Positions 5,928 through 14,300 of a stretch of 64,000 nt of DNA are shown here, piece by piece. Source of the DNA: Spirochaetaceae bacterium (GTDB lineage: Bacteria; Spirochaetota; Spirochaetia; Treponematales; Treponemataceae). The stretch lies in assembly GCA_017623685.1 (NCBI GenBank), contig JAGAOP010000042.1:1-64000 (forward strand), read 5' to 3'. The position numbers and the translations under genes were made by a program. The notes below the pieces were generated by a model. It saw nothing but the letters and a program-made list of their open reading frames with translations, was not told where the DNA came from and did not search any database. Numbering within the stretch: the stretch's first letter is position 1; each line of letters starts with the position of its first letter.

Positions 5928-7373
5928 TTAAACAAATATTTTCTGAACTAAAGCTTTAAAAGTCTTTCCTCGGTCAAATTCATTTTTGAACATTCCAAAA
6001 GAGGTGGCACCTGGACTAAAAACTACAATTCCAGATTTTTGCGGAAGTTCAGATTTTACGGATTTTAATAATTCTTCTAAGGAATCATATGGTTCTGTAG
6101 GATTTTTCAAAAGAGGAAGCAATTTGTCTGTTCCAGTTCCAGCCAAAAGGCTTAAAGAAAGAGGCGGAATTTGCTTTAACTTTTGAGCTAGAGGTTCAAA
6201 GTCAAGTTCCTTATCTGTTCCACCACAAATTAAATGTATGGGCTGATCAAAGGCTTCCAAAGCTGCTGCCGCCGCCTCGGGAACAGTTGCAGCAGAATCA
6301 TTGTAAAATTTTACAGGATAACCTTGATTATCCCAAGTGTAAAAATATTCCAAACGATGATTAATTCCAGGCCAGGTTGAAAGGATTTGACTTATTTTTT
6401 TAGAGGGTATTTTCATTAAATACATTACTAAGGCGGCGTTTAGGGCATTGGTTTTCATGTGTTTTCCAGGAACCTGTAAATCAGAAAGCAAAAGTTCAGG
6501 AGTTTTCATTCCGGGTAACCAAATGTAACCTTTCCCATCAGAAGCAATAAAAGCTCCATTATGTTGAGTTAAAGAATCTTCAGTTCCGCAAAATAAGGGT
6601 TTCCCTTGAGTTTCTTGAGCAAAAATCTTTCCCCAAGAATCATTTCCTTGGCAAATTGTCCATTCCTCTGAACTTTGCTCTGCATAAATTAATTTTTTGT
6701 CTTGAACATAGGATTCCATGTCCCCATACCAGTTTTGATGATCAGGAACAATTGTTGTAAGCAAAGAGATTTTTGGTTTAAGCAAGTTTCTGCCCCGTAA
6801 ATCTGCCAACTGCCAACTAGAAAGTTCCAATACCACGGGAGTGGTTTCATCTGTTTCAGCTAAAAAAGTTAAAGGGCTTACAGTTATGTTCCCACCTAAA
6901 AAAGATTTAAATCCTGCTTTGGAAAGTCCATAGTGAATAGCACTAACGGTAGAAGATTTTCCTTTGCTTCCCGTAACAGCTATTATAGGTGCTTTGGTAA
7001 AACGCAAAAAAATTGAAATATCTGTTTCAATGGATTTTGCACAAGATAAAAATTTATTCCCTTGAATTTTAACTCCAGGATTTTTAATAACCACATCTGC
7101 ATTTTCAAAATCTTCAATTTGATGACAGCCCAAAACAAATCGTAATTTATTTCCATATTTTTTTATTTCTGGTTCAAGAGAATTAATTGTGGTAGCAAGT
7201 TGCTCTTGAGTTTTCATGTCTGTTACAGTAACTATCGCCCCATGGTTTAGAAAAAAACGAACTGTTGCTTCGCCTCCTCCATTTAGACCTAGTCCCATAA
7301 TCGTAACTTTTTTTCCAGCTATGTCTTTCAGGCTAGAAAAAACACATTTAGAAGAAAAAACATGGGCTTCCAT
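5928..7373 (-). CDS. murD: UDP-N-acetylmuramoylalanine-D-glutamate ligase
   Basis: This cytoplasmic Mur ligase adds D-glutamate to UDP-MurNAc-L-alanine using ATP. It has 481 residues, slightly longer than typical. An N-terminal Rossmann-like domain contains GLGLNGGGEA, the central ATPase domain has the P-loop VTGSKGKSST near residue 137, and DHQNWYG with the downstream lysine corresponds to the metal and carbamate region. The C-terminal motif reads NDSAATVPEA where most MurD proteins have NDSKAT, so a usual lysine is alanine here. Its ATG follows the ddl stop codon by one base, so the two are translationally coupled steps of peptidoglycan precursor synthesis. Confidence 0.92.
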   Translation of the reverse strand: MEAHVFSSKCVFSSLKDIAGKKVTIMGLGLNGGGEATVRFFLNHGAIVTVTDMKTQEQLATTINSLEPEIKKYGNKLRFVLGCHQIEDFENADVVIKNPGVKIQGNKFLSCAKSIETDISIFLRFTKAPIIAVTGSKGKSSTVSAIHYGLSKAGFKSFLGGNITVSPLTFLAETDETTPVVLELSSWQLADLRGRNLLKPKISLLTTIVPDHQNWYGDMESYVQDKKLIYAEQSSEEWTICQGNDSWGKIFAQETQGKPLFCGTEDSLTQHNGAFIASDGKGYIWLPGMKTPELLLSDLQVPGKHMKTNALNAALVMYLMKIPSKKISQILSTWPGINHRLEYFYTWDNQGYPVKFYNDSAATVPEAAAAALEAFDQPIHLICGGTDKELDFEPLAQKLKQIPPLSLSLLAGTGTDKLLPLLKNPTEPYDSLEELLKSVKSELPQKSGIVVFSPGATSFGMFKNEFDRGKTFKALVQKIFV

Positions 7374-7374
7374 A

Positions 7375-8493
7375 TTAGCCCTTATTTGTTTGAATTGATT
7401 TTTTAGAATTAAATTTATCTACTGCTTCTTGAATTAACAAATCAAGAAGTTGATCGTAGGCTAAACCTGAAGCTTGACACATTTTTGGGAACATACTTAT
7501 GGAAGTAAATCCAGGCATAGTGTTTATTTCGTTCAAATATAAGCTATCATTATCTTTGTCGATAAAAAAATCAACTCGGGATAACCCACTGCAATCAAGG
7601 GCCTTATATGCTAAAACAGCTGCTTTTTGAATAAAAGCTATTCTTTCAGGGCTTAATTCAGCAGGAATGGCTAACTTTGCACCTTCTGGGTCATTGTATT
7701 TTGCGTCATAATCGTAGAATTCGTGGGTTGGAATAATTTCTCCAGGAGTATATGAAGTAACTGGACCACCTACCACAGAATTTCCGGTTACAGAACATTC
7801 AATTTCTCTAGCATTAATCAGTGGTTCAATAAGGATTTTTTCGTCCCATTTAAATGCTTCTTCCACATATTTTTTAAGTTCCTCTGAAGTATTTGCCTTG
7901 TTTGCACCCACAGAGCTACCAGTTCCACAGGGTTTAACAAAAAGAGGTAGGCCAAACTCTTTTTCAGCTTGGACAAGAAGTTTTTCAACCTTTTCTTGAT
8001 GTTCCATATCTGATTTTTTAAGGCATACATGAGGTAAAACAGGCAAATTAGATTGTCGCCAAATCATTTTTGTCTTTTCTTTATCCATAGCCAAGGCACT
8101 AGAGGCAGTTCCACATCCTGTATAAGGAATATCACACATATCGAAAAGCCCCTGAATTGTACCGTCTTCGCCATAAGTTCCATGTAACACAAGAAAAGCC
8201 ACATCTGTGGGAATTGTTCCACTTGGTGCTTTTAACGCATGGTTACTGTCACCTCCTGGGATAACAGCCACTGCCATATTAGAATCTTCGGTTATAGATA
8301 AAACTGCTTGTTCATTTTGCTTTACTCTTTGAAATTCTTGTTCAGGCTGAAGATACCATTTCCCGTCTTTTGCAATTCCTACAAGATTAATTTTATGTTT
8401 AGAAATATCAATATTTCGTACAATGGAAGAAGCTGAAACCAAGGAAACTTCATGTTCACCGGATTTTCCTCCATAAAAAATTGTAATATTCAT
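7375..8493 (-). CDS. ddl: D-alanine-D-alanine ligase
   Basis: A 372-residue ATP-grasp enzyme that joins two D-alanines for the peptidoglycan precursor. The N-terminus has the ligase signature FYGGKSGEHEVSL. LVLHGTYGEDGTIQGLF is the family's HG(T)xGEDG motif, the central ATP-grasp domain contains PLFVKPCGTGSSVGANKA, and the end has RVDFFID...LNEINTMPGFT with the metal-binding glutamate and asparagine. It is the first gene of a two-gene unit with murD, has AGGAGGGATC before the ATG and a well-formed promoter upstream. Confidence 0.95.
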   Translation of the reverse strand: MNITIFYGGKSGEHEVSLVSASSIVRNIDISKHKINLVGIAKDGKWYLQPEQEFQRVKQNEQAVLSITEDSNMAVAVIPGGDSNHALKAPSGTIPTDVAFLVLHGTYGEDGTIQGLFDMCDIPYTGCGTASSALAMDKEKTKMIWRQSNLPVLPHVCLKKSDMEHQEKVEKLLVQAEKEFGLPLFVKPCGTGSSVGANKANTSEELKKYVEEAFKWDEKILIEPLINAREIECSVTGNSVVGGPVTSYTPGEIIPTHEFYDYDAKYNDPEGAKLAIPAELSPERIAFIQKAAVLAYKALDCSGLSRVDFFIDKDNDSLYLNEINTMPGFTSISMFPKMCQASGLAYDQLLDLLIQEAVDKFNSKKSIQTNKG

Positions 8494-8546
8494 GATCCCT
8501 CCTAAAAAGCTGCATAAGTGACAAAGGCATTTTTTAATTTTTACTC

Positions 8547-8575
8547 ATTATATCTTATATGGCAATAAATGTAAA
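8547..8575 (-). promoter_or_regulatory. Sigma70-type promoter of ddl-murD
   Basis: On the minus strand, TTTACA (8570-8575), a 17-bp spacer and a perfect TATAAT (8547-8552) lie about 54 bases before the ddl start codon. Confidence 0.7.
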
Positions 8576-8684
8576 TTGTAGCAATAAAATCACGAAAATC
8601 AGAATTGTAGCTTAAGATTTCTTTGTTGTAAAATAAATACTAATCTTTCATCCATAGCTTTTAGTATTTTTTTTTAGAAATTTA

Positions 8685-8693
8685 TGATATAAT
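8685..8693 (+). promoter_or_regulatory. Extended -10 promoter candidate for the serpin gene
   Basis: TGATATAAT is a perfect extended -10 element, without a clear -35 box. It implies a leader of about 120 bases before the serpin ATG. Apart from this and the ddl promoter, I see nothing else in the 329-base gap 8494-8822; it is very AT-rich. Confidence 0.5.
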
Positions 8694-8822
8694 TTTCAAT
8701 GATAGTTTTCTAATGTAAAAGATTTTATTTTTGATATACAGTTATATCATTTATTCATAAATAAAAAAAACTTTCGCCCAAAAATATAATTGTGAAAACT
8801 ATGAAAAACAGGAGAGAAAATA

Positions 8823-10160
8823 ATGAGAATATTTTTTCGAAACTTACTCATTCAATTTTGTATATTTTTACTTTTCGTAACACCAATTTTTTCTTTTGGC
8901 AAAAGGGATTATAAAAAAAATACTAAACCACAGGAATTTGCTATGGAACAAAAAGACACAATTATTGAACAAGATGCTCAACTTGAAACATTAAATTCTG
9001 AAAAAATAAATACTTCTGATGAATTAAACAACTTATCATTTCCAGACAAAGTAAACAATCTTATAAATCAAAATGATAATTATATGTTTTCCCCACTTTC
9101 TATAAAAATGGCATTAGCCATGGTTGCAAATGGTACAGAAGGCAAAACAAAGGATGAAATTCTTACTGCCTTAGAAATTGAGGATTTGGAAAAATTTAAT
9201 CAGTGGGCAAAAGAAACCATAATTAACCTTCCTGATTCAGAAAATTTGCGACTTCAGATTGCAAATTCTTTATGGGTAAACACAAATCGAAGTAGCAACA
9301 ACTTTAGCAAAGATTTTCTAAATATTACAAAGGAAAATTTTTATGCTACAGCAGAAACTGTAAGGGATAAAAATGCAGTTTCAACAATCAATAATTGGGT
9401 AAGCGAAAAAACCCACAAAAAAATCCAAGGAATAATTAATAGTCCTGATTTTGAAGTAATGTTAATTAACGCACTGTATTTTAAAGGTGCTTGGCAAAAT
9501 GAATTTCATCAAGGAGCAACAAAGTCTGGAAGTTTTTATAATGCAGATGGTTCTGAAACAACAACAGATTTTATGAACAGAACTGGATATTATGGATATT
9601 GTTCAACTGAAAAAGGACAAATAATTAAATTGCCATACAAAAATGTGTTTGATCAATTTGATGAAAACTTTAACAGAATTGGCAGAGAAACTATTTCTAT
9701 GAAACCTGCTATGTATGTTCTGCTCCCCCATCCAGAAAAACAACCTCAAGTTTACAAAGAGATAACACAGGCAATTTCATCAGAAAACATAAAAAGCACT
9801 TATGTTAAATTTTCTATGCCAAAGTTTAAAATTGAATTTGCAACTACTTTGAACAAAATACTTCAAAGTCTTGGAATAAATTCAGTTTTTACAAGACAAG
9901 CAGAACTGGCTTTCATGTTTCAAAACAAAGAGCAATTCCCCAATTTTAGCCAAGTGTTACACAAAACCTATATTTCAGTAGACGAAAAAGGAACAGAGGC
10001 TGCGGCAGTTACCGCTATTGCCATGGCAACTACTTCTCTTCCACCAAAGCCCATTGTACTTGTTTTAGATAGACCATTTTACTTTGCTATAATAGACGAA
10101 ACTTCTGAAGAAGTTTTATTTATGGGACAATATTCATTTGCAAATCAAAAAAATAATTAG
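8823..10160 (+). CDS. Secreted serpin (serine/cysteine protease inhibitor)
   Basis: A 445-residue protein: a signal peptide (about residues 1-27, ending FSFG), a linker of about 40 residues, then a complete serpin fold. Family landmarks are NALYFKGAWQNEF, FKIEFATTLNKILQSLGI and the C-terminal DRPFYFAIIDE...LFMGQYS. The reactive-centre hinge EKGTEAAAVTA (residues 388-398) has threonine at P14 and small residues from P12, the pattern of inhibitory serpins. Counting from the hinge places P1-P1' at about Thr404-Ser405, which suggests a target that cuts after small residues, such as an elastase-like protease. GGAGAG precedes the start. Serpins are patchy in bacteria and often acquired or kept by gut and mouth species. 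Eleven bases separate it from the next gene. Confidence 0.93.
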   Translation: MRIFFRNLLIQFCIFLLFVTPIFSFGKRDYKKNTKPQEFAMEQKDTIIEQDAQLETLNSEKINTSDELNNLSFPDKVNNLINQNDNYMFSPLSIKMALAMVANGTEGKTKDEILTALEIEDLEKFNQWAKETIINLPDSENLRLQIANSLWVNTNRSSNNFSKDFLNITKENFYATAETVRDKNAVSTINNWVSEKTHKKIQGIINSPDFEVMLINALYFKGAWQNEFHQGATKSGSFYNADGSETTTDFMNRTGYYGYCSTEKGQIIKLPYKNVFDQFDENFNRIGRETISMKPAMYVLLPHPEKQPQVYKEITQAISSENIKSTYVKFSMPKFKIEFATTLNKILQSLGINSVFTRQAELAFMFQNKEQFPNFSQVLHKTYISVDEKGTEAAAVTAIAMATTSLPPKPIVLVLDRPFYFAIIDETSEEVLFMGQYSFANQKNN

Positions 10161-10170
10161 GAAGGTTTAA

Positions 10171-11034
10171 ATGACAGAGGCAACAAAAAATATTTTGCTA
10201 AAAATGCAGCAGAATGAAATTACAGAGTATTATGTTTATTCAAAAATTGCAAAAAACATGAAAGAAAGCAAAAATAAAGAAATTTTGCTTAAAATTGCCA
10301 AGGAAGAAAAAACTCACTTCGAAATATGGAAACGCTTGACCGGTCAAGAAAAGAAACCTAATAAGTTTAAAATTTTTTGCTTTACTACTATAAGTCGTTT
10401 GTTCGGTTTTACCTTTGCCCTAAAACTTATGGAAAAAGGGGAAGATAATGCTTCTGAAAAATATTCAAAGTTAGAACAGGAGGTTCCTGAAGCAAAAAAA
10501 ATTGCAGAAGATGAAGAACGCCACGAAAAAGAATTATTACAACTCTTGGATGAAGAACGGCTACAATATGTGGGTTCCATGGTTTTAGGCTTAAGCGATG
10601 CTCTTGTGGAATTAACAGGAACATTGGCAGGTTTAACTTTTGCATTGCAAAACAATAAACTGGTGGCACTTTCAGGGTTAATTACAGGAATTGCAGCAAC
10701 CCTTTCTATGACTTCTAGTGAATTTTTATCTGCACGAACAGAGGGGCATCCTAACCCTTTAAAATCAAGCCTTTATACCGGTGGCGTTTATCTTTTTACA
10801 GTTATATGTCTTATTCTACCCTATTTATTATGCCCTAAGGACGCCTTTGTTCAAGCTTTAGCCATAATGATTGGAATTGTAATAGTAATAATTTTTGCTT
10901 TTACCTATTATATTTCAGTTGCAAAGGATCTTTCTTTTAAGAAGCGATTTACAGAAATGGCTGGAATCAGTTTGTCTGTAGCAGCTTTGTCTTTTATCAT
11001 TGGGTTAGTTGTGAAACACTTTTTTAGGTGTTGA
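10171..11034 (+). CDS. Ferritin-like domain fused to VIT1/CCC1-type metal transporter
   Basis: A 287-residue membrane protein. Residues 1-130 are a ferritin-like four-helix domain with ExxH di-iron ligand patterns (EEKTHFEIW, EDEERHEKEL). Residues 135-285 are a VIT1/CCC1 transporter domain with about five membrane helices, including GLSDALVELTGTLAGLTFA and SMTSSEFLSARTEG, both typical of the family. Relatives such as MbfA and plant VIT1 move Fe2+ or Mn2+ out of the cytoplasm, with the ferritin-like part sensing or delivering iron. Export of iron or manganese is inferred here. AGGAAGG lies before the ATG; it probably shares a transcript with the serpin gene. Confidence 0.85.
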   Translation: MTEATKNILLKMQQNEITEYYVYSKIAKNMKESKNKEILLKIAKEEKTHFEIWKRLTGQEKKPNKFKIFCFTTISRLFGFTFALKLMEKGEDNASEKYSKLEQEVPEAKKIAEDEERHEKELLQLLDEERLQYVGSMVLGLSDALVELTGTLAGLTFALQNNKLVALSGLITGIAATLSMTSSEFLSARTEGHPNPLKSSLYTGGVYLFTVICLILPYLLCPKDAFVQALAIMIGIVIVIIFAFTYYISVAKDLSFKKRFTEMAGISLSVAALSFIIGLVVKHFFRC

Positions 11035-11050
11035 TATTTAATTCTAAACA

Positions 11051-11365
11051 GTGAGCATTTTTACTCCTATGAATCAATTATTACAAGCTCCCTCTATTAC
11101 AATTATTGGGGGAGCAGATGGTCCAACAAAAATTTTTGTAAGTCCTGAATCTTTTAAATACTATATCTTTCCAATTTTTTTGTTGGCATTAATTTTTTGC
11201 ATTTTTTCAATTATTTTTTTTATAAAACGGAAAAAAAAGTTTTCAAAAAATAAAAAGAAACTTATTCTTCCTACAATTTTTTTGATTATTTCAACTATTT
11301 TGTGGATTTTAATTATTATGTTTTTAATTTCATTTTTATTTGTTACGTGTACTATAATTCCGTAA
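11051..11365 (+). CDS. Small membrane protein with a decarboxylase-beta (OadB) motif
   Basis: A 104-residue frame starting at GTG 11051; ATG at 11069 is an equally possible start (98 residues) and neither has a clear ribosome site. The N-terminus contains SITIIGGADGPTKIFV, which closely follows the IIGGADGPT signature of the beta subunit of sodium-pumping decarboxylases (OadB, GcdB, MmdB). Those subunits have about nine or more membrane helices and are more than 370 residues long; this protein has only two hydrophobic segments (about residues 37-57 and 72-100) separated by a lysine-rich loop. No alpha or gamma subunit is nearby. Its last 14 bases overlap the end of the convergent efflux gene. 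Function unknown. Confidence 0.6.
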   Translation: MSIFTPMNQLLQAPSITIIGGADGPTKIFVSPESFKYYIFPIFLLALIFCIFSIIFFIKRKKKFSKNKKKLILPTIFLIISTILWILIIMFLISFLFVTCTIIP

Positions 11366-14300
11366 GACCACGAATAGTATTTGTTGCTAATGCTAAGTTA
11401 ATTCGTTCTTGCAAAAGAGTTATTTGTTCTGTTATTTTAGAAATCTTTGCAGTAAGGACTTCTCGTTCAGAGCCATAACCACTTTGCACTAATTTTTCTT
11501 TTCTTTCGATATCCGAATCTGCTGTACTTATTTTTAATTGCTGATACTGAATTTTCAATGATGCCATCTGTAAAGCGTTATACTGTACAGTTAGTTCTTG
11601 GATAATTGCAGATTTTGCATCAACACCTTCAATTTGGGCGATTTGTTTTTCGCTTAAAGCTCGATTTATCTGATTCAGTTTTTTTCCGCCATCCCAAACT
11701 GTAGTTTTTATTCCCAGGGTAAAATCTGCAACCAAATCATTTTTAAAATCCCTTTCTCCTTTGAATAACTTTTCCATATTACCTTGTAGTCCAAATGAAA
11801 TTTGCAGTGCAATATCTGGCTTCCAATAAATTGAATCCTTTGCCACAGTATGTGTTATTTCTGCAATTTCATATAATTTATCCACAATAGATATGGCTTC
11901 TCTTTCAGGTGCCAAAGCAGAATCCTTAAACACAGAAAATTCAATTTTTGCAAAGTTTTCAAAATATTCATCATCTGGAACAAAAGCAATATTTTCTGGC
12001 AGTAAATCTGAAAGTCCAGTCATTCGTTGCAAATTCTGTAAAATATTAGATTTATTTGCTTGAAGATTTGCCATAGAAACAGGAACTAAAGCCGCTTGCA
12101 TTTCTGCTTCTAAAACATCTTGTTTGAGCAACATACCGTTTTTTTCTGCTTCTTTTGAAAGTTGAACAAGACGAGTGGCATAATTATTTTGTTCTTCTAG
12201 CAACTTTTCCATTTGCAAAAGATAATAAAGAGTTGCCAAATTACCTTCCAAGTGAAAAGATTGTTGCTTTTTTGTAGAAGAAAGTTGTAATGCTTTTACA
12301 TCTGCAACGGCAGAAAAGATTTTTACACCCTTAGTTAATTTTCCCCAAGTAAAAATTGGTTGTTGAATATCAAACTGAAAAGAATACAAGGCATTTGGCA
12401 TTCCTTCAAAAAGAATAAGGTCAGAAGCAGGTAATGGTTGCATCATCACTTGCCCTGTTTCTGGATTTGTAATGGGTAAATCACCTAAAGCTCCTGCTTC
12501 TGAGCGAAATTCACCGATGGCTGGATTTACGTAATAAGCTCCTCCTAAAGATAAATCCACATTGGGATGAAAGAGTGCTTTTGCATCTTTAACATCCAAC
12601 ATAGCTTGAAAAAATTCTTCTTGAGCCTTAAGAATTTCAGGATTATTTTTTTCTAGGCAGACTGATAATTCAGAAAAATCGTAGATTTCACCTTGGTTTT
12701 CAATTTGCAAAGGCGATACTTCCACCAAAGAAGTAATTTCTTCTGCAGTTGCATTACTTGGAAGCCCCAAAAATAAAGTTGTTGCAAGTAAGAATACAAT
12801 AATTGGCTGAAGAATCTTTTTTCTTTTATTTAGTCTTCTTTTTTCTGTTACAAAATACAAGGCCGGAATAATGAATAATGTAATTAGGGTGGAAGTTAAT
12901 AATCCACCTGCAATGGATTGGCCTAAAGGTGCATAAATTTCTGCTCCTTCACCAGCGGCAACAGCCATTGGCACAACTCCAAGCATTGTAGTTAATGTTG
13001 TCATGAAAATTGGTCTAAGTCGGCTAGCGGAACCTTCAATAACATTCTTTCGTAAATCTTCTGTAGTTTCCTCGCCTTCTTTTTTTGAAGAAGATTTTCG
13101 CAAAATATTGATATAATCCACCAAGATAATTCCATTATTCACTACCACACCTCCTAAAGAAATAACTCCCAACAAGGCTAGAAGGCTCATAGTGGAACCA
13201 AACAAAAGCAAACCAAGAACTACACCTATTAAACAAAAGGGTATAGTTGCCATAATAATTAAGGGTTGTCGAAATCGTTCAAACTGTAAAACCATAACTG
13301 TATATACAAGAAAAAAAGCTATGCACAAAGCCGTAATTAATGAAGGTAAAGAATCTCCAATTAATTCCCCAATTCCTCCGGCTTGGCTAGAAACACCTTG
13401 AGGTAAAGGATTTTTTTCTAACCATTGGTTCACCCGTCGAGTTACACCAGATGTATCTTCGCTAATAAGATTTGCGGATACAGTTATTGCCTTTGCTCTA
13501 TCAATATGGTTAACTTGCGACACTTCTTGTTTTGTGGAAAAGGAGGCTAGGTTTGAAAAAGAAACAGGAACTCCCAAAGAAGAAAGAACGTGGATATTTG
13601 TTAAATCGTCTAAAGTAATTTCTTCTTCAGTTATATCTGAAAATAAATGAATATTATATCGGTCCCCCGTTTCCATATCTCGAAATCTACCGGCATCCAT
13701 TCCTTGAAATATAATCGCTGCTGTAACACCTGCTTCGTAACTAGTTACACCTAAGGAACTCATGTAGTCATGAACCATATCTATAACAAGTGTTTCTTTG
13801 TCAAAGGAGGTATCCATTTCTACAGTTACCACATCAGAATCAGAGCGTAAGAATTCAGCAAGTTCTGTTGCAGAAGAATATAATGTATCCATATCTTCAC
13901 TTACTAAGGTTAAGCCATATCCACCACCACCAGAAACATATCCTAAAAGTTTATCATAACCTCCGTTGGAAACTTTTACTGTTACATCTGGTACATTGGC
14001 AGTAATAACTTGTTGCATTAACAAAATAATATCGTGAATATCTCTTTTTCTTTCTGCCACAGGAACAAGGACAACATGAGCATAACCTGAATTTGCAGTA
14101 TTACCTGAACTACCAAATCCTTGGCTTGAACCACTAAAAAATACTACACTTTGAACTTCTGGAACATACTGAGTCAATAAGTCACTTACTTGTTCCATTC
14201 CCTGATGAGTTTGCTCTAAAGAATAATACCCTGGAAAATCTACATCAATATAAAAATCACTATTATCTGTAGAAGGAACAAAAGAAATACCTAACAAAGT

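Noticed and set aside
13790..14005. Plus-strand open frame within the efflux gene
   Set aside because: Low-complexity translation, lies fully inside the antisense of a well-supported RND domain, no ribosome site.
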